Part shown: piece by piece, positions 1-13,700 of the stretch
Layout: each line of letters starts with the position of its first letter
How positions within the stretch are numbered: the first letter of the stretch is position 1
Source: Sepiola atlantica
Taxonomy: Eukaryota; Mollusca; Cephalopoda; Sepiida; Sepiolidae
Reading direction: 5' to 3'
Assembly (NCBI GenBank): GCA_963556195.1
Contig: CAUVYP010001208.1
Span: forward strand, 6,138,001-6,202,000
DNA: 64,000 nt
The notes under the pieces: model-generated
Databases searched by the model: none
What the model was told of the DNA's origin: nothing
The model's input: only the letters and a program-made list of their open reading frames with translations
Made by a program: the position numbers and the translations under genes

Positions 1-675
1 CTTTGCACAGATTAGCGGAGTCACATTTTCCACTGAAGTACCAAGTTTCAGAAGTGCAGCTCTTGTACTGCCGGAGATATGTCGATACAAACTGAATACG
101 CAAAACATCAACAAAATTTAGCGCGTTTTAAAGTTGATATCGCTTTTGTTTATAACTTCCACATTCATTCAAATTGTGCAACGAAACTTTGCAGACAGTC
201 GCGGAGACACATGTTCTACTGAAGTACCAAGTTTCAGAAGTGCAGCTCTTTTACTGCCGGAGATATGTCGATACAAACTGAATACGCAAAACATCAACAA
301 AATTTAGCGCGTTTTAAAGTTGATATCGCTTTTGTTTATAACTTCCACATTTATTCGAATTGTGCAACGAAACTTTGCACAGATAAGCGGAGTCACATGT
401 TCTACTGAAGTACCAAGTTTCAGAAGTGCAGCTCTTGTACTGCCGGAGATATGTCGATACAAACTGAATACGCAAAACATCAACAAAATTTAGCGCGTTT
501 TAAAGTTGATATCGCTTTTGTTTATAACTTCCACATTTATTCGAATTGTGCAACGATACTTTGCACAGATTAGCGGAGTCACATGTTCTACTGAAGTACC
601 AAGTTTCAGAAGTGCAGCTCTTGTACTGCCGGTGATATGTCGATACAAACTGAATACGCAAAACATCAACAAAAT
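1..675. repeat. Domain A, left edge: partial monomer plus three monomers
   Basis: Positions 1-117 are the tail of an A1 monomer (CATTTTCC variant). The monomer at 118 is an A2 monomer with CATTCATTC and the rare CTCTTTTACTG. Those at 304 (AGATAAGCGG) and 490 (CGATACTTTGC, GGTGATATG) follow. The same ordered rare variants recur 3720 bp (20 monomers) downstream, around 3721-4360, so this segment is a copy of part of a neighbouring block. A base change near 171 (CATTCAAATTG) puts a stop into the minus-strand frame that is open in most monomers. Confidence 0.85.
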
Positions 676-3093
676 TTAGCCCGTTTTAAAGTTGATATCG
701 CTTTTGTTTATAACTTCCACATTTATTCGAATTGTGCAACGAAACTTTGCAAACAGTCGCGGAGGCACATTTTCTACTGAAGTACCAAGTTTCAGAAGTG
801 CAGCTCTTGTACTGCCGGAGATATGTCGATACAAACTGAATACGCAAAACATCAACAAAATTTAGCGCGTTTTAAAGTTGATATCGCTTTTGTTTATAAC
901 TTCCACATTTATTCGAATTGTGCAACGAAACTTTGCACAGATTAGCGGAGTCACATTTTCTACTGAAGTACCAAGTTTCAGAAGTGCAGCTCTTGTACTG
1001 CCGGAGATATGTCGATACAAACTGAATACGCAAAACATCAACAAAATTTAGCGCGTTTTAAAGTTGATATCGCTTTTGTTTATAACTTCCACATTTATTC
1101 GAATTGTGCAACGAAACTTTGCAGACAGTCGCGGATAGGTCTTTTCTACTGAAGTACCAAGTTTCAGAAGTGCAGCTCTTGTACTGCCGGAGATATGTCG
1201 ATACAAACTGAATACGCAAAACATCAACAAAATTTAGCGCGTTTTAAAGTTGATATCGCTTTTGTTTATAACTTCCACATTTATTCGAATTGTGCAACGA
1301 AACTTTGCACAGATTAGCGGAGTCACATTTTCCACTGAAGTACCAAGTTTCAGAAGTGCAGCTCTTGTACTGCCGGAGATATGTCGATACAAACTGAATA
1401 CGCAAAACATCAACAAAATTTAGCGCGTTTTAAAGTTGATATCGCTTTTGTTTATAACTTCCACATTCATTCGAATTGTGCAACGAAACTTTGCAGACAG
1501 TCGCGGAGACACATGTTCTACTGAAGTACCAAGTTTCAGAAGTGCAGCTCTTTTACTGCCGGAGATATGTCGATACAAACTCAATACGCAAAACATCAAC
1601 AAAATTTAGCGCGTTTTAAAGTTGATATCGCTTTTGTTTATAACTTCCACATTTATTCGAATTGTGCAACGAAACTTTGCACAGATAAGCGGAGTCACAT
1701 GTTCTACTGAAGTACCAAGTTTCAGAAGTGCAGCTCTTGTACTGCCGGAGATATGTCGATACAAACTGAATACGCAAAACATCAACAAAATTTAGCGCGT
1801 TTTAAAGTTGATATCGCTTTTGTTTATAACTTCCACATTTATTCGAATTGTGCAACGATACTTTGCACAGATTAGCGGAGTCACATTTTCTACTGAAGTA
1901 CCAAGTTTAAGAAGTGCAGCTCTTGTACTGCCGGGGATATGTCGATACAAACTGAATACGCAAAACATCAACAAAATTTAGCGCGTTTTAAAGTTGATAT
2001 CGCTTTTGTTTATAACTTCCACATTTATTCGAATTGTGAAACGAAACTTTGCAGACCGTCGCGGAGACACACGAGCTACTGAAGTACCAAGTTTCAGAAG
2101 TGCAGCTCTTGTACTGCCGGAGATATGTCGATACAAACTGAATACGCAAAACATCAACAAAATTTAGCGCGTTTTAAAGTTGATATCGCTTTTGTTTATA
2201 ACTTCCACATTTATTCGAATTGTGCAACGAAACTTTGCACAGATTAGCGGAGTCACATTTTCTACTGAAGTACCAAGTTTCAGAAGTGCAGCTCTTGTAC
2301 TGCCGGAGATATGTCGATACAAACTGAATACGCAAAACATCAACAAAATTTAGCGCGTTTTAAAGTTGATATCGCTTTTGTTTATAACTTCCACATTTAT
2401 TCGAATTGTGCAACGAAACTTTGCACAGATTAGCGGAGTCACATATTCTACTGAAGTACCAAGTTTCAGGAGTACAGCTCTTGTACTGCCGGAGATATGT
2501 CGATACAAACTGAATACGCAAAACATCAACAAAATTTAGCGCGTTTTAAAGTTGATATCGCTTTTGTTTATAACTTCCACATTTATTCGAATTGTGCAAC
2601 GATACATTGCACAGATTAGCGGAGCCACATGTTCTACTGAAGTACCAAGTTTCAGAAGTGCAGCTCTTGTACTGCCGGTGATATGTCGATACAAACTGAA
2701 TACGCAAACTATCAACAAAATTTAGTGCGATTTAAAGTTGATATCGCTTTTGTTTATAACTTCCACATTTATTCGAATTGTGCAACGAAACTTTGCACAG
2801 ATTAGCGGAGTCACATGTTCTACTGAAGTACCAAGTTTCAGAAGTGCAGCTCTTGTACTGCCGGTGATATGTCGATACAAACTGAATACGCAAAACATCG
2901 ACAAAATTTAGCGCGTTTTAAAGTTGATATCGCTTTTGTTTATAACTTCCACATTTATTCGAATTGTGCAACGAAACTTTGCACACATTAGCGGAGTCAC
3001 ATTTTCTACTGAAGTACCAAGTTTCAGAAGTGCAGCTCTTGTACTGCCGGAGATATGTCGATACAAACTGAATACGCAAAACATCAACAAAAT
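676..3093. repeat. Domain A HOR block, 13 monomers (2418 bp)
   Basis: Monomer starts are 676 (GCCCG start, GGAGGCAC), 862, 1048 (GGATAGGTC), 1234, 1420 (ATTCATTCG, CTCTTTTACTG), 1606, 1792, 1978 (GTGAAACG, ACCGTCGCGG), 2164, 2350, 2536 (CAAACTATC end, CGATACATTGC), 2722 (GTGCGATTTA start, CATCGAC end) and 2908 (GCACACATTAGC). This is the fullest order of subtypes seen for this lineage. Positions 676-1791 match 3094-4209 in order (13 monomers apart). Positions 1978-3279 match 7185-8486 (28 monomers minus 1 bp apart). Confidence 0.85.
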
Positions 3094-4767
3094 TTAGCCC
3101 GTTTTAAAGTTGATATCGCTTTTGTTTATAACTTCCACATTTATTCGAATTGTGCAACGAAACTTTGCAGACAGTCGCGGAGGCACATTTTCTACTGAAG
3201 TACCAAGTTTCAGAAGTGCAGCTCTTGTACTGCCGGAGATATGTCGATACAAACTGAATACGCAAAACATCAACAAAATTTAGCGCGTTTTAAAGTTGAT
3301 ATCGCTTTTGTTTATAACTTCCAGATTTATTCGAATTGTGCAACGAAACTTTGCACAGATTAGCGGAGTCACATTTTCTACTGAAGTACCAAGTTTCAGA
3401 AGTGCAGCTCTTGTACTGCCGGAGATATGTCGATACAAACTGAATACGCAAAACATCAACAAAATTTAGCGCGTTTTAAAGTTGATATCGCTTTTGTTTA
3501 TAACTTCCACATTTATTCGAATTGTGCAACGAAACTTTGCAGACAGTCGCGGATAGGTCTTTTCTACTGAAGTACCAAGTTTCAGAAGTGCAGCTCTTGT
3601 ACTGCCGGAGATATGTCGATACAAACTGAATACGCAAAACATCAACAAAATTTAGCGCGTTTTAAAGTTGATATCGCTTTTGTTTATAACTTCCACATTT
3701 ATTCGAATTGTGCAACGAAACTTTGCACAGATTAGCGGAGTCACATTTTCCACTGAAGTACCAAGTTTCAGAAGTGCAGCTCTTGTACTGCCGGAGATAT
3801 GTCGATACAAACTGAATACGCAAAACATCAACAAAATTTAGCGCGTTTTAAAGTTGATATCGCTTTTGTTTATAACTTCCACATTCATTAAAATTGTGCA
3901 ACGAAACTTTGCAGACAGTCGCGGAGACACATGTTCTACTGAAGTACCAAGTTTCAGAAGTGCAGCTCTTTTACTGCCGGAGATATGTCGATACAAACTG
4001 AATACGCAAAACATCAACAAAATTTAGCGCGTTTTAAAGTTGATATCGCTTTTGTTTATAACTTCCACATTTATTCGAATTGTGCAACGAAACTTTGCAC
4101 AGATAAGCGGAGTCACATGTTCTACTGAAGTACCAAGTTTCAGAAGTGCAGCTCTTGTACTGCCGGAGATATGTCGATACAAACTGAATACGCAAAACAT
4201 CAACAAAATTTAGCGCGTTTTAAAGTTGATATCGCTTTTGTTTATAACTTCCACATTTATTCGAATTGTGCAACGATACTTTGCACAGATTAGCGGAGTC
4301 ACATGTTCTACTGAAGTACCAAGTTTCAGAAGTGCAGCTCTTGTACTGCCGGTGATATGTCGATACAAACTGAATACGCAAACTATCAACAAAATTTAGT
4401 GCGATTTAAAGTTGATATCGCTTTTGTTTATAACTTCCACATTTATTCGAATTGTGCAACGAAACTTTGCACAGATTAGCAGAGTCACATGTTCTACTGA
4501 AGTACCAAGTTTCAGAAGTGCAGCTCTTGTACTGCCGGTGATATGTCGATACAAACTGAATACGCAAAACATCGACAAAATTTAGCGCGTTTTAAAGTTG
4601 ATATCGCTTTTGTTTATAACTTCCACATTTATTCGAATTGTGCAACGAAACTTTGCACACATTAGCGGAGTCACATTTTCTACTGAAGTACCAAGTTTCA
4701 GAAGTGCAGCTCTTGTACTGCCGGAGATATGTCGATACAAACTGAATACGCAAAACATCAACAAAAT
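3094..4767. repeat. Domain A HOR block, 9 monomers (1674 bp)
   Basis: Monomer starts are 3094, 3280, 3466, 3652, 3838, 4024, 4210, 4396 and 4582. The order equals the 676-3093 block without its four monomers at 1792, 1978, 2164 and 2350, so the two blocks differ by exactly 744 bp. Segment 2536-4209 and segment 4210-5883 are successive copies of the same nine-monomer order. Confidence 0.85.
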
Positions 4768-5883
4768 TTAGCCCGTTTTAAAGTTGATATCGCTTTTGTT
4801 TATAACTTCCACATTTATTCGAATTGTGCAACGAAACTTTGCAGACAGTCGCGGAGGCACATTTTCTACTGAAGTACCAAGTTTCAGAAGTGCAGCTCTT
4901 GTACTGCCGGAGATATGTCGATACAAACTGAATACGCAAAACATCAACAAAATTTAGCGCGTTTTAAAGTTGATATCGCTTTTGTTTATAACTTCCAATT
5001 TTATTCGAATTGTGCAACGAAACTTTGCACAGATTAGCGGAGTCACATTTTCTACTGAAGTACCAAGTTTCAGAAGTGCAGCTCTTGTACTGCCGGAGAT
5101 ATGTCGATACAAACTGAATACGCAAAACATCAACAAAATTTAGCGCGTTTTAAAGTTGATATCGCTTTTGTTTATAACTTCCACATTTATTCGAATTGTG
5201 CAACGAAACTTTGCAGACAGTCGCGGATAGGTCTTTTCTACTGAAGTACCAAGTTTCAGAAGTGCAGCTCTTGTACTGCCGGAGATATGTCGATACAAAC
5301 TGAATACGCAAAACATCAACAAAATTTAGCGCGTTTTAAAGTTGATTTCGCTTTTGTTTATAACTTCCACATTTATTCGAATTGTGCAACGAAACTTTGC
5401 ACAGATTAGCGGAGTCACATTTTCCACTGAAGTACCAAGTTTCAGAAGTGCAGCTCTTGTACTGCCGGAGATATGTCGATACAAACTGAATACGCAAAAG
5501 ATCAACAAAATTTAGCGCGTTTTAAAGTTGATATCGCTTTTGTTTATAACTTCCACATTCATTCGAATTGTGCAACGAAACTTTGCAGACAGTCGCGGAG
5601 ACACATGTTCTACTGAAGTACCAAGTTTCAGAAGTGCAGCTCTTGTACTGCCGGAGATATGTCGATACAAACTGAATACGCAAAACATCAACAAAATTTA
5701 GCGCGTTTTAAAGTTGATATCGCTTTTGTTTATAACTTCCACATTTATTCGAATTGTGCAACGAAACTTTGCACAGATAAGCGGAGTCACATGTTCTACT
5801 GAAGTACCAAGTTTCAGAAGTGCAGCTCTTGTACTGCCGGAGATATGTCGATACAAACTGAATACGCAAAACATCAACAAAAT
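4768..5883. repeat. Domain A HOR block, 6 monomers (1116 bp)
   Basis: Monomer starts are 4768 (GCCCG start, GGAGGCAC), 4954, 5140 (GGATAGGTC), 5326, 5512 (ATTCATTCG) and 5698 (AGATAAGCGG). This is the first six positions of the 9- or 13-monomer order, ending where the next GCCCG monomer begins at 5884. The block is truncated compared with its neighbours. Confidence 0.8.
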
Positions 5884-8300
5884 TTAGCCCGTTTTAAAGT
5901 TGATATCGCTTTTGTTTATAACTTCCACATTTATTCGAATTGTGCAACGAAACTTTGCAGACAGTCGCGGAGGCACATTTACTACTGAAGTACCTAGTTT
6001 CAGAAGTGCAGCTCTTGTACTGCCGGAGATATGTCGATACAAACTGAATACCCAAAACATCAACAAAATTTAGCGCGTTTTAAAGTTGATATCGCTTTTG
6101 TTTATAACTTCCACATTTATTCGAATTGTGCAACGAAACTTTGCACAGATTAGCCGAGTCACATGTTCTACTGAAGTACCAAGTTTCAGAAGTGCAGCTC
6201 TTGTACTGCCGGAGATATGTCGATACAAACTGAATACGCAAAACGTCAACAAAATTTAGCGCGTTTTAAAGTTGATATCGCTTTTGTTTATAACTTCCAC
6301 ATTTATTCGAATTGTGCAACGATACTTTGCACAGATTAGCGGAGTCACATGTTCTACTGAAGTACCAAGTTTCAGAAGTGCAGCTCTTGTACTGCCGGTG
6401 ATATGTCGATACAAACTGAATACGCAAAACATCAACAAAATTTAGCGCGTTTTAAAGTTGATATCGCTTTTGTTTATAACTTCCACATTTATTCGAATTG
6501 TGCAACGAAACTTTGCACACATTAGCGGAGTCACATTTTCTACTGAAGTACCAAGTTTCAGAAGTGCAGCTCTTGTACTGCCGGAGATATGTCGATACAA
6601 ACTGAATACGCAAAACATCAACAAAATTTAGCCCGTTTTAAAGTTGATATCGCTTTTGTTTATAACTTCCACATTTATTCGAATTGTGCAACGAAACTTT
6701 GCACAGATTAGCGGAGTCACATGTTCTACTGAAGTACCAAGTTTCAGAAGTGCAGCTCTTGTACTGCCGGAGATATGTCGATACAAACTGAATACGCAAA
6801 ACATCAAAAAATTTAGCGCGTTTTAAAGTTGATATCGCTTTTGTTTATAACTTCCACATTTATTCGAATTGTGCAACGATACTTTGCACAGATTAGCGGA
6901 GTCACATGTTCTACTGAAGTACCAAGTTTCAGAAGTGCAGCTCTTGTACTGCCAGTGATATGTCGATACAAACTGAATACGCAAACTATCAACAAAATTT
7001 AGTGCAGTTTAAAGTTGATATCGCTTTTGTTTATAACTTCCACATTTATTCGAATTGTGCAACGAAACTTTGCACAGATAAGCGGAGTCACATTTTCTAC
7101 TGAAGTACCAAGTTTCAGAAGTGCAGCTATTGTACTGCCGGAGATATGTCGATACAAACTGAATACGCAAAACATCAACAAAATTTAGCGCGTTTTAAAG
7201 TTGATATCGCTTTTGTTTATAACTTCCACATTTATTCGAATTGTGAAACGAAACTTTGCAGACCGTCGCGGAGACACACGTGCTACTGAAGTACCAAGTT
7301 TCAGAAGTGCAGCTCTTGTACTGCCGGAGATATGTCGATACAAACTGAATACGCAAAACATCAACAAAATTTAGCGCGTTTTAAAGTTGATATCGCTTTT
7401 GTTTATAACTTCCACATTTATTCGAATTGTGCAACGAAACTTTGCACAGATTAGCGGAGTCACATTTTCTACTGAAGTACCAAGTTTCAGAAGTGCAGCT
7501 CTTGTACTGCCGGAGATATGTCGATACAAACTGAATACGCAAAACATCAACAAAATTTAGCGCGTTTTAAAGTTGATATCGCTTTTGTTTATAACTTCCA
7601 CATTTATTCGAATTGTGCAACGAAACTTTGCACAGATTAGCGGAGTCACATGATCTACTGAAGTACCAAGTTTCAGAAGTGCAGCTGTTGTACTGCCGGA
7701 GATATGTCGATACAAACTGAATACGCAAAACATCAACAAAATTTAGCGCGTTTTAAAGTTGATATCGCTTTTGTTTATAACTTCCACATTTATTCGAATT
7801 GTGCAACGATACTTTGCACAGATTAGCGGAGTCACATGTTCTACTGAAGTACCAAGTTTCAGAAGTGCAGCTCTTGTACTGCCGGTGATATGTCGATACA
7901 AACTGAATACGCAAACTATCAACAAAATTTAGTGCGATTTAAAGTTGATATCGCTTTTGTTTATAACTTCCACATTTATTCGAATTGTGCAACGAAACTT
8001 TGCACAGATTAGCGGAGTCACATGTTCTACTGAAGTACCAAGTTTCAGAAGTGCAGCTCTTGTACTGCCGGTGATATGTCGATACAAACTGAATACGCAA
8101 AACATCGACAAAATTTAGCGCGTTTTAAAGTTGATATCGCTTTTGTTTATAACTTCCACATTTATTCGAATTGTGCAACGAAACTTTGCACACATTAGCG
8201 GAGTCACATGTTCTACTGAAGTACCAAGTTTCAGAAGTGCAGCTCTTGTACTGCCGGAGATATGTCGATACAAACTGAATTCGCAAAACATCAACAAAAT
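5884..8300. repeat. Domain A 13-monomer HOR, copy 1 (2417 bp)
   Basis: Monomer starts are 5884, 6070, 6256, 6442, 6628, 6813, 6999, 7185, 7371, 7557, 7743, 7929 and 8115. The block is 13 x 186 minus 1 because of a one-base deletion near 6807 (CATCAAAAAATTT instead of CATCAACAAAATTT). Markers shared with the next block are CTGAATACCC (near 6050 and 8467), TAGCCGAGTC with AACGTCAAC (near 6151 and 8569), GTGCAGTTTAAAG (7003 and 9420), GTGCAGCTATTG (7122 and 9539) and ACCGTCGCGG (7262 and 9679). Confidence 0.9.
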
Positions 8301-10717
8301 TTAGCCCGTTTTAAAGTTGATATCGCTTTTGTTTATAACTTCCACATTTATTCGAATTGTGCAACGAAACTTTGCAGACAGTCGCGGAGGCACATTTTCT
8401 ACTGAAGTACCAAGTTTCAGAAGTGCAGCTCTTGTACTGCCGGAGATATGTCGATACAAACTGAATACCCAAAACATCAACAAAATTTAGCGCGTTTTAA
8501 AGTTGATATCGCTTTTGTTTATAACTTCCACATTTATTCGAATTGTGCAACGAAACTTTGCACAGATTAGCCGAGTCACATGTTCTACTGAAGTACCAAG
8601 TTTCAGAAGTGCAGCTCTTGTACTGCCGGAGATTTGTCGATACAAACTGAATACGCAAAACGTCAACAAAATTTAGCGCGTTTTAAAGTTGATATCGCTT
8701 TTGTTTATAACTTCCACATTTATTCGAATTGTGCAACGATACTTTGCACAGATTAGCGGAGTCACATGTTCTACTGAAGTACCAAGTTTCAGAAGTGCAG
8801 CTCTTGTACTGCCGGTGATATGTCGATACAAACTGAATACGCAAAACATCAACAAAATTTAGCGCGTTTTAAAGTTGATATCGCTTTTGTTTATAACTTC
8901 CACATTTATTCGAATTGTGCAACGAAACTTTGCACACATTAGCGGAGTCACATTTTCTACTGAAGTACCAAGTTTCAGAAGTGCAGCTCTTGTACTGCCG
9001 GAGATATGTCGATACAAACTGAATACGCAAAACATCAACAAAATTTAGCCCGTTTTAAAGTTGATATCGCTTTTGTTTATAACTTCCACATTTATTCGAA
9101 TTGTGCAACGAAACTTTGCACAGATTAGCGGAGTCACATGTTCTACTGAAGTACCAAGTTTCAGAAGTGCAGCTCTTGTACTGCCGGAGATATGTCGATA
9201 CAAACTGAATACGCAAAACATCAAAAAATTTAGCGCGTTTTAAAGTTGATATCGCTTTTGTTTATAACTTCCACATTTATTCGAATTGTGCAACGATACT
9301 TTGCACAGATTAGCGGAGTCACATGTTCTACTGAAGTACCAAGTTTCAGAAGTGCAGCTCTTGTACTGCCAGTGATATGTCGATACAAACTGAATACGCA
9401 AACTATCAACAAAATTTAGTGCAGTTTAAAGTTGATATCGCTTTTGTTTATAACTTCCACATTTATTCGAATTGTGCAACGAAACTTTGCACAGATAAGC
9501 GGAGTCACATTTTCTACTGAAGTACTAAGTTTCAGAAGTGCAGCTATTGTACTGCCGGAGATATGTCGATACAAACTGAATACGCAAAACATCAACAAAA
9601 TTTAGCGCGTTTTAAAGTTGATATCGCTTTTGTTTATAACTTCCACATTTATTCGAATTGTGAAACGAAACTTTGCAGACCGTCGCGGAGACACACGTGC
9701 TACTGAAGTACCAAGTTTCAGAAGTGCAGCTCTTGTACTGCCGGAGATATGTCGATACAAACTGAATACGCAAAACATCAACAAAATTTAGCGCGTTTTA
9801 AAGTTGATATCGCTTTTGTTTATAACTTCCACATTTATTCGAATTGTGCAACGAAACTTTGCACAGATTAGCGGAGTCACATTTTCTACTGAAGTACCAA
9901 GTTTCAGAAGTGCAGCTCTTGTACTGCCGGAGATATGTCGATACAAACTGAATACGCAAAACATCAACAAAATTTAGCGCGTTTTAAAGTTGATATCGCT
10001 TTTGTTTATAACTTCCACATTTATTCGAATTGTGCAACGAAACTTTGCACAGATTAGCGGAGTCACATGATCTACTGAAGTACCAAGTTTCAGAAGTGCA
10101 GCTCTTGTACTGCCGGAGATATGTCGATACAAACTGAATACGCAAAACATCAACAAAATTTAGCGCGTTTTAAAGTTGATATCGCTTTTGTTTATAACTT
10201 CCACATTTATTCGAATTGTGCAACGATACTTTGCACAGATTAGCGGAGTCACATGTTCTACTGAAGTACCAAGTTTCAGAAGATCAGCTCTTGTACTGCC
10301 GGTGATATGTCGATACAAACTGAATACGCAAACTATCAACAAAATTTAGTGCGATTTAAAGTTGATATCGCTTTTGTTTATAACTTCCACATTTATTCGA
10401 ATTGTGCAACGAAACTTTGCACAGATTAGCGGAGTCACATGTTCTACTTAAGTACCAAGTTTCAGAAGTGCAGCTCTTGTACTGCCGGTGATATGTCGAT
10501 ACAAACTGAATACGCAAAACATCGACAAAATTTAGCGCGTTTTAAAGTTGATATCGCTTTTGTTTATAACTTCCACATTTATTCGAATTGTGCAACGAAA
10601 CTTTGCACACATTAGCGGAGTCACATGTTCTACTGAAGTACCAAGTTTCAGAAGTGCAGCTCTTGTACTGCCGGAGATATGTCGATACAAACTGAATTCG
10701 CAAAACATCAACAAAAT
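8301..10717. repeat. Domain A 13-monomer HOR, copy 2 (2417 bp)
   Basis: This is a near-identical tandem copy of 5884-8300, displaced by exactly 2417 bp. It includes the same one-base deletion (near 9224) and the same rare substitutions. Differences are few, for example GATTTGTCG near 8632, GTACTAAG near 9523, AGATCAGCTC near 10281 and CTACTTAAG near 10446. The similarity of order stops after 10717, which defines the duplicated unit. Confidence 0.92.
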
Positions 10718-13700
10718 TTAGCCCGTTTTAAAGTTGATATCGCTTTTGTTTATAACTTCCACATTTATTCGAATTGTGCAACGAAACTTTGCAGACAGTC
10801 GCGGAGGCACATTTTCTACTGAAGTACCAAGTTTCAGAAGTGCAGCTCTTGTACTGCCGGAGATATGTCGATACAAACTGAATACGCAAAACATCAACAA
10901 AATTTAGCGCGTTTTAAAGTTGATATCGCTTTTGTTTATAACTTCCACATTTATTCGAATTGTGCAACGAAACTTTGCACAGATTAGCGGAGTCACATTT
11001 TCTACTGAAGAACCAAGTTTCAGAAGTGCAGCTCTTGTACTGCCGGAGATATGTCGATACAAACTGAATACGCAAAACATCAACAAAATTTAGCGCGTTT
11101 TAAAGTTGATATCGCTTTTGTTTATAACTTCCACATTTATTCGAATTGTGCAACGAAACTTTGCAGACAGTCGCGGATAGGTCTTTTCTACTGAAAGACC
11201 AAGTTTCAGAAGTGCAGCTCTTGTACTGCCGGAGATATGTCGATACAAACTGAATACGCAAAACATCAACAAAATTTAGCGCGTTTTAAAGTTGATATCG
11301 CTTTTGTTTATACCTTCCACATTTATTCGAATTGTGCAACGAAACTTTGCACAGATTAGCGGAGTCACATGTTCCACTGAAGTACCAAGTTTCAGAAGTG
11401 CAGCTCTTGTACTGCCGGAGATATGTCGATACAAACTGAATACGCAAAACATCAACAAAATTTAGCGTGTTTTAAAGTTGATCTCGCTTTTGTTTATAAC
11501 TTCCACATTCATTCGAATTGTGCAACGAAACTTTGCAGACAGTCGCGGAGACACATGTTCTACTGAAGTACCAAGTTTCAGAAGTGCAGCTCTTGTACTG
11601 CCGGAGATATGTCGATACAAACTGAATACGCAAAACATCAACAAAATTTAGCGCGTTTTAAAGTTGATATCGCTTTTGTTTATAACTTCCACATTTATTC
11701 GAATTGTGCAACGAAACTTTGCACAGATAAGCGGAGTCACATGCTCTACTGAAGTACCAAGTTTCAGAAGTGCAGCTCTTGTACTGCCGGAGATATGTCG
11801 ATACAAACTGAATACGCAAAACATCGACAAAATTTAGCGCGTTTTAAAGTTGATATCGCTTTTGTTTATAACTTCCACATTTATTGGAATTGTGCAACGA
11901 AACTTTGCACACATTAGCGGAGTCACATTTTCTACTGAAGTACCAAGTTTCAGAAGTGCAGCTCTTGTACTGCCGGAGATATGTCGATACAAACTGAATA
12001 CGCAAAACATCAACAAAATTTTGCCCGTTTTAAAGTTGATATCGCTTTTGTTTATAACTTCCACATTTATTCGAATTGTGCAACGAAACTTTGCAGACAG
12101 TCGCGGAGGCACATTTTCTACTGAAGTACCAAGTTTCAGAAGTGCAGCTCTTGTACTGCCGGAGATATGTCGATACAAACTGAATACGCAAAACATCAAC
12201 AAAATTTAGCGCGTTTTAAAGTTGATATCGCTTTTGTTTATAACTTCCACATTTATTCGAATTGTGCAACGAAACTTTGCACAGATAAGCGGAGTCACAT
12301 GTTCTACTGAAGTACCAAGTTTCAGAAGTGCAGCTCTTGTACTGCCGGAGATATGTCGATACAAACTGAATACGCAAAACATCAACAAAATTTAGCGCGT
12401 TTTAAAGTTGATATCGCTTTTGTTTATCACTTCCACATTTATTCGAATTGTGCAACGAAACTTTGCACAGATTAGCGGAGTCACATGTTCTACTGAAGTA
12501 CCAAGTTTCAGAAGTGCAGCTATTGTACTGCCGGAGATATGTCGATACAAACTGAATACGCAAAACATCAACAAAATTTAGCGCGTTTTAAAGTTGATAT
12601 CGCTTTTGTTTATAACTTCCACATTTATTCGAATTGTGCAACGATACTTTGCACAGATTAGCGGAGTCACATTTTCTACTGAAGTACCACGTTTCAGAAG
12701 TGCAGCTCTTGTACTGCCGGAGATATGTCGATACAAACTGAATACGCAAAACATCAACAAAATTTAGCCCGTTTTAAAGTTGATATCGCTTTTGTTTATA
12801 ACTTCCACATTTATTCGAATTGTGCAACGAAACTTTGCAGACAGTTGCGGAGGCACATTTTCTACTTAAGTACCAAGTTTCAGAAGTGCAGCTCTTGTAC
12901 TGCCGGAGATATGTCGATACAAACTGAATACGCAAAACATCAACAAAATTTAGCGCGTTTTAAAGTTGATATCGCTTTTGTTTATAACTTCCACATTTAT
13001 TCGAATTGTGCAACGAAACTTTGCACAGATTAGCTGAGTCACATTTTCTACTGAAGTACCAAGTTTCAGAAGTGCAGCTCTTGTACTGCCGGAGATATGT
13101 CGATACAAACTGAATACGCAAAACATCAACAAAATTTAGCGCGTTTTAAAGTTGATATCGCTTTTGTTTATAACTTCCACATTTATTCGAATTGTGCAAC
13201 GAAACTTTGCACAGATTAGCGGAGTCACATTTTCTACTGAAGTACCAAGTTTCAGAAGTGCAGCTCTTGTACTGCCGGAGATATATCGATACAAACTGAA
13301 TACGCAAAACATCAACAAAATTTAGCGCGTTTTAAAGTTGATATCGCTTTTGTTTATAACTTCCACATTCATTCGAATTGTGCAACGAAACTTTGCAGAC
13401 AGTCGCGGAGACACATGTTCTACTGAAGTACCAAGTTTCAGAAGTGCAGCTCTTGTACTGCCGGAGATATGTCGATACAAACTGAATACGCAAAACATCA
13501 ACAAAATTTAGCGCGTTTTAAAGTTGATATCGCTTTTGTTTATAACTTCCACATTTATTCGAATTGTGCAACGAAACTTTGCACAGATTAGCGGAGTCAC
13601 ATGTTCTACTGAAGTACCAAGTTTCAGAAGTGCAGCTCTTGTACTGCCGGAGATATGTCGATACAAACTGAATACGCAAAACATCGACAAAATTTAGCGC

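Noticed and set aside
923..930. CENP-B box
   Set aside because: The minus strand reads TTTCGTTG, matching the first part of the box, but the required CGGG at the other end is missing. In family B the CGGG of CTCCGGGAG is not at the right distance from a TTCG.
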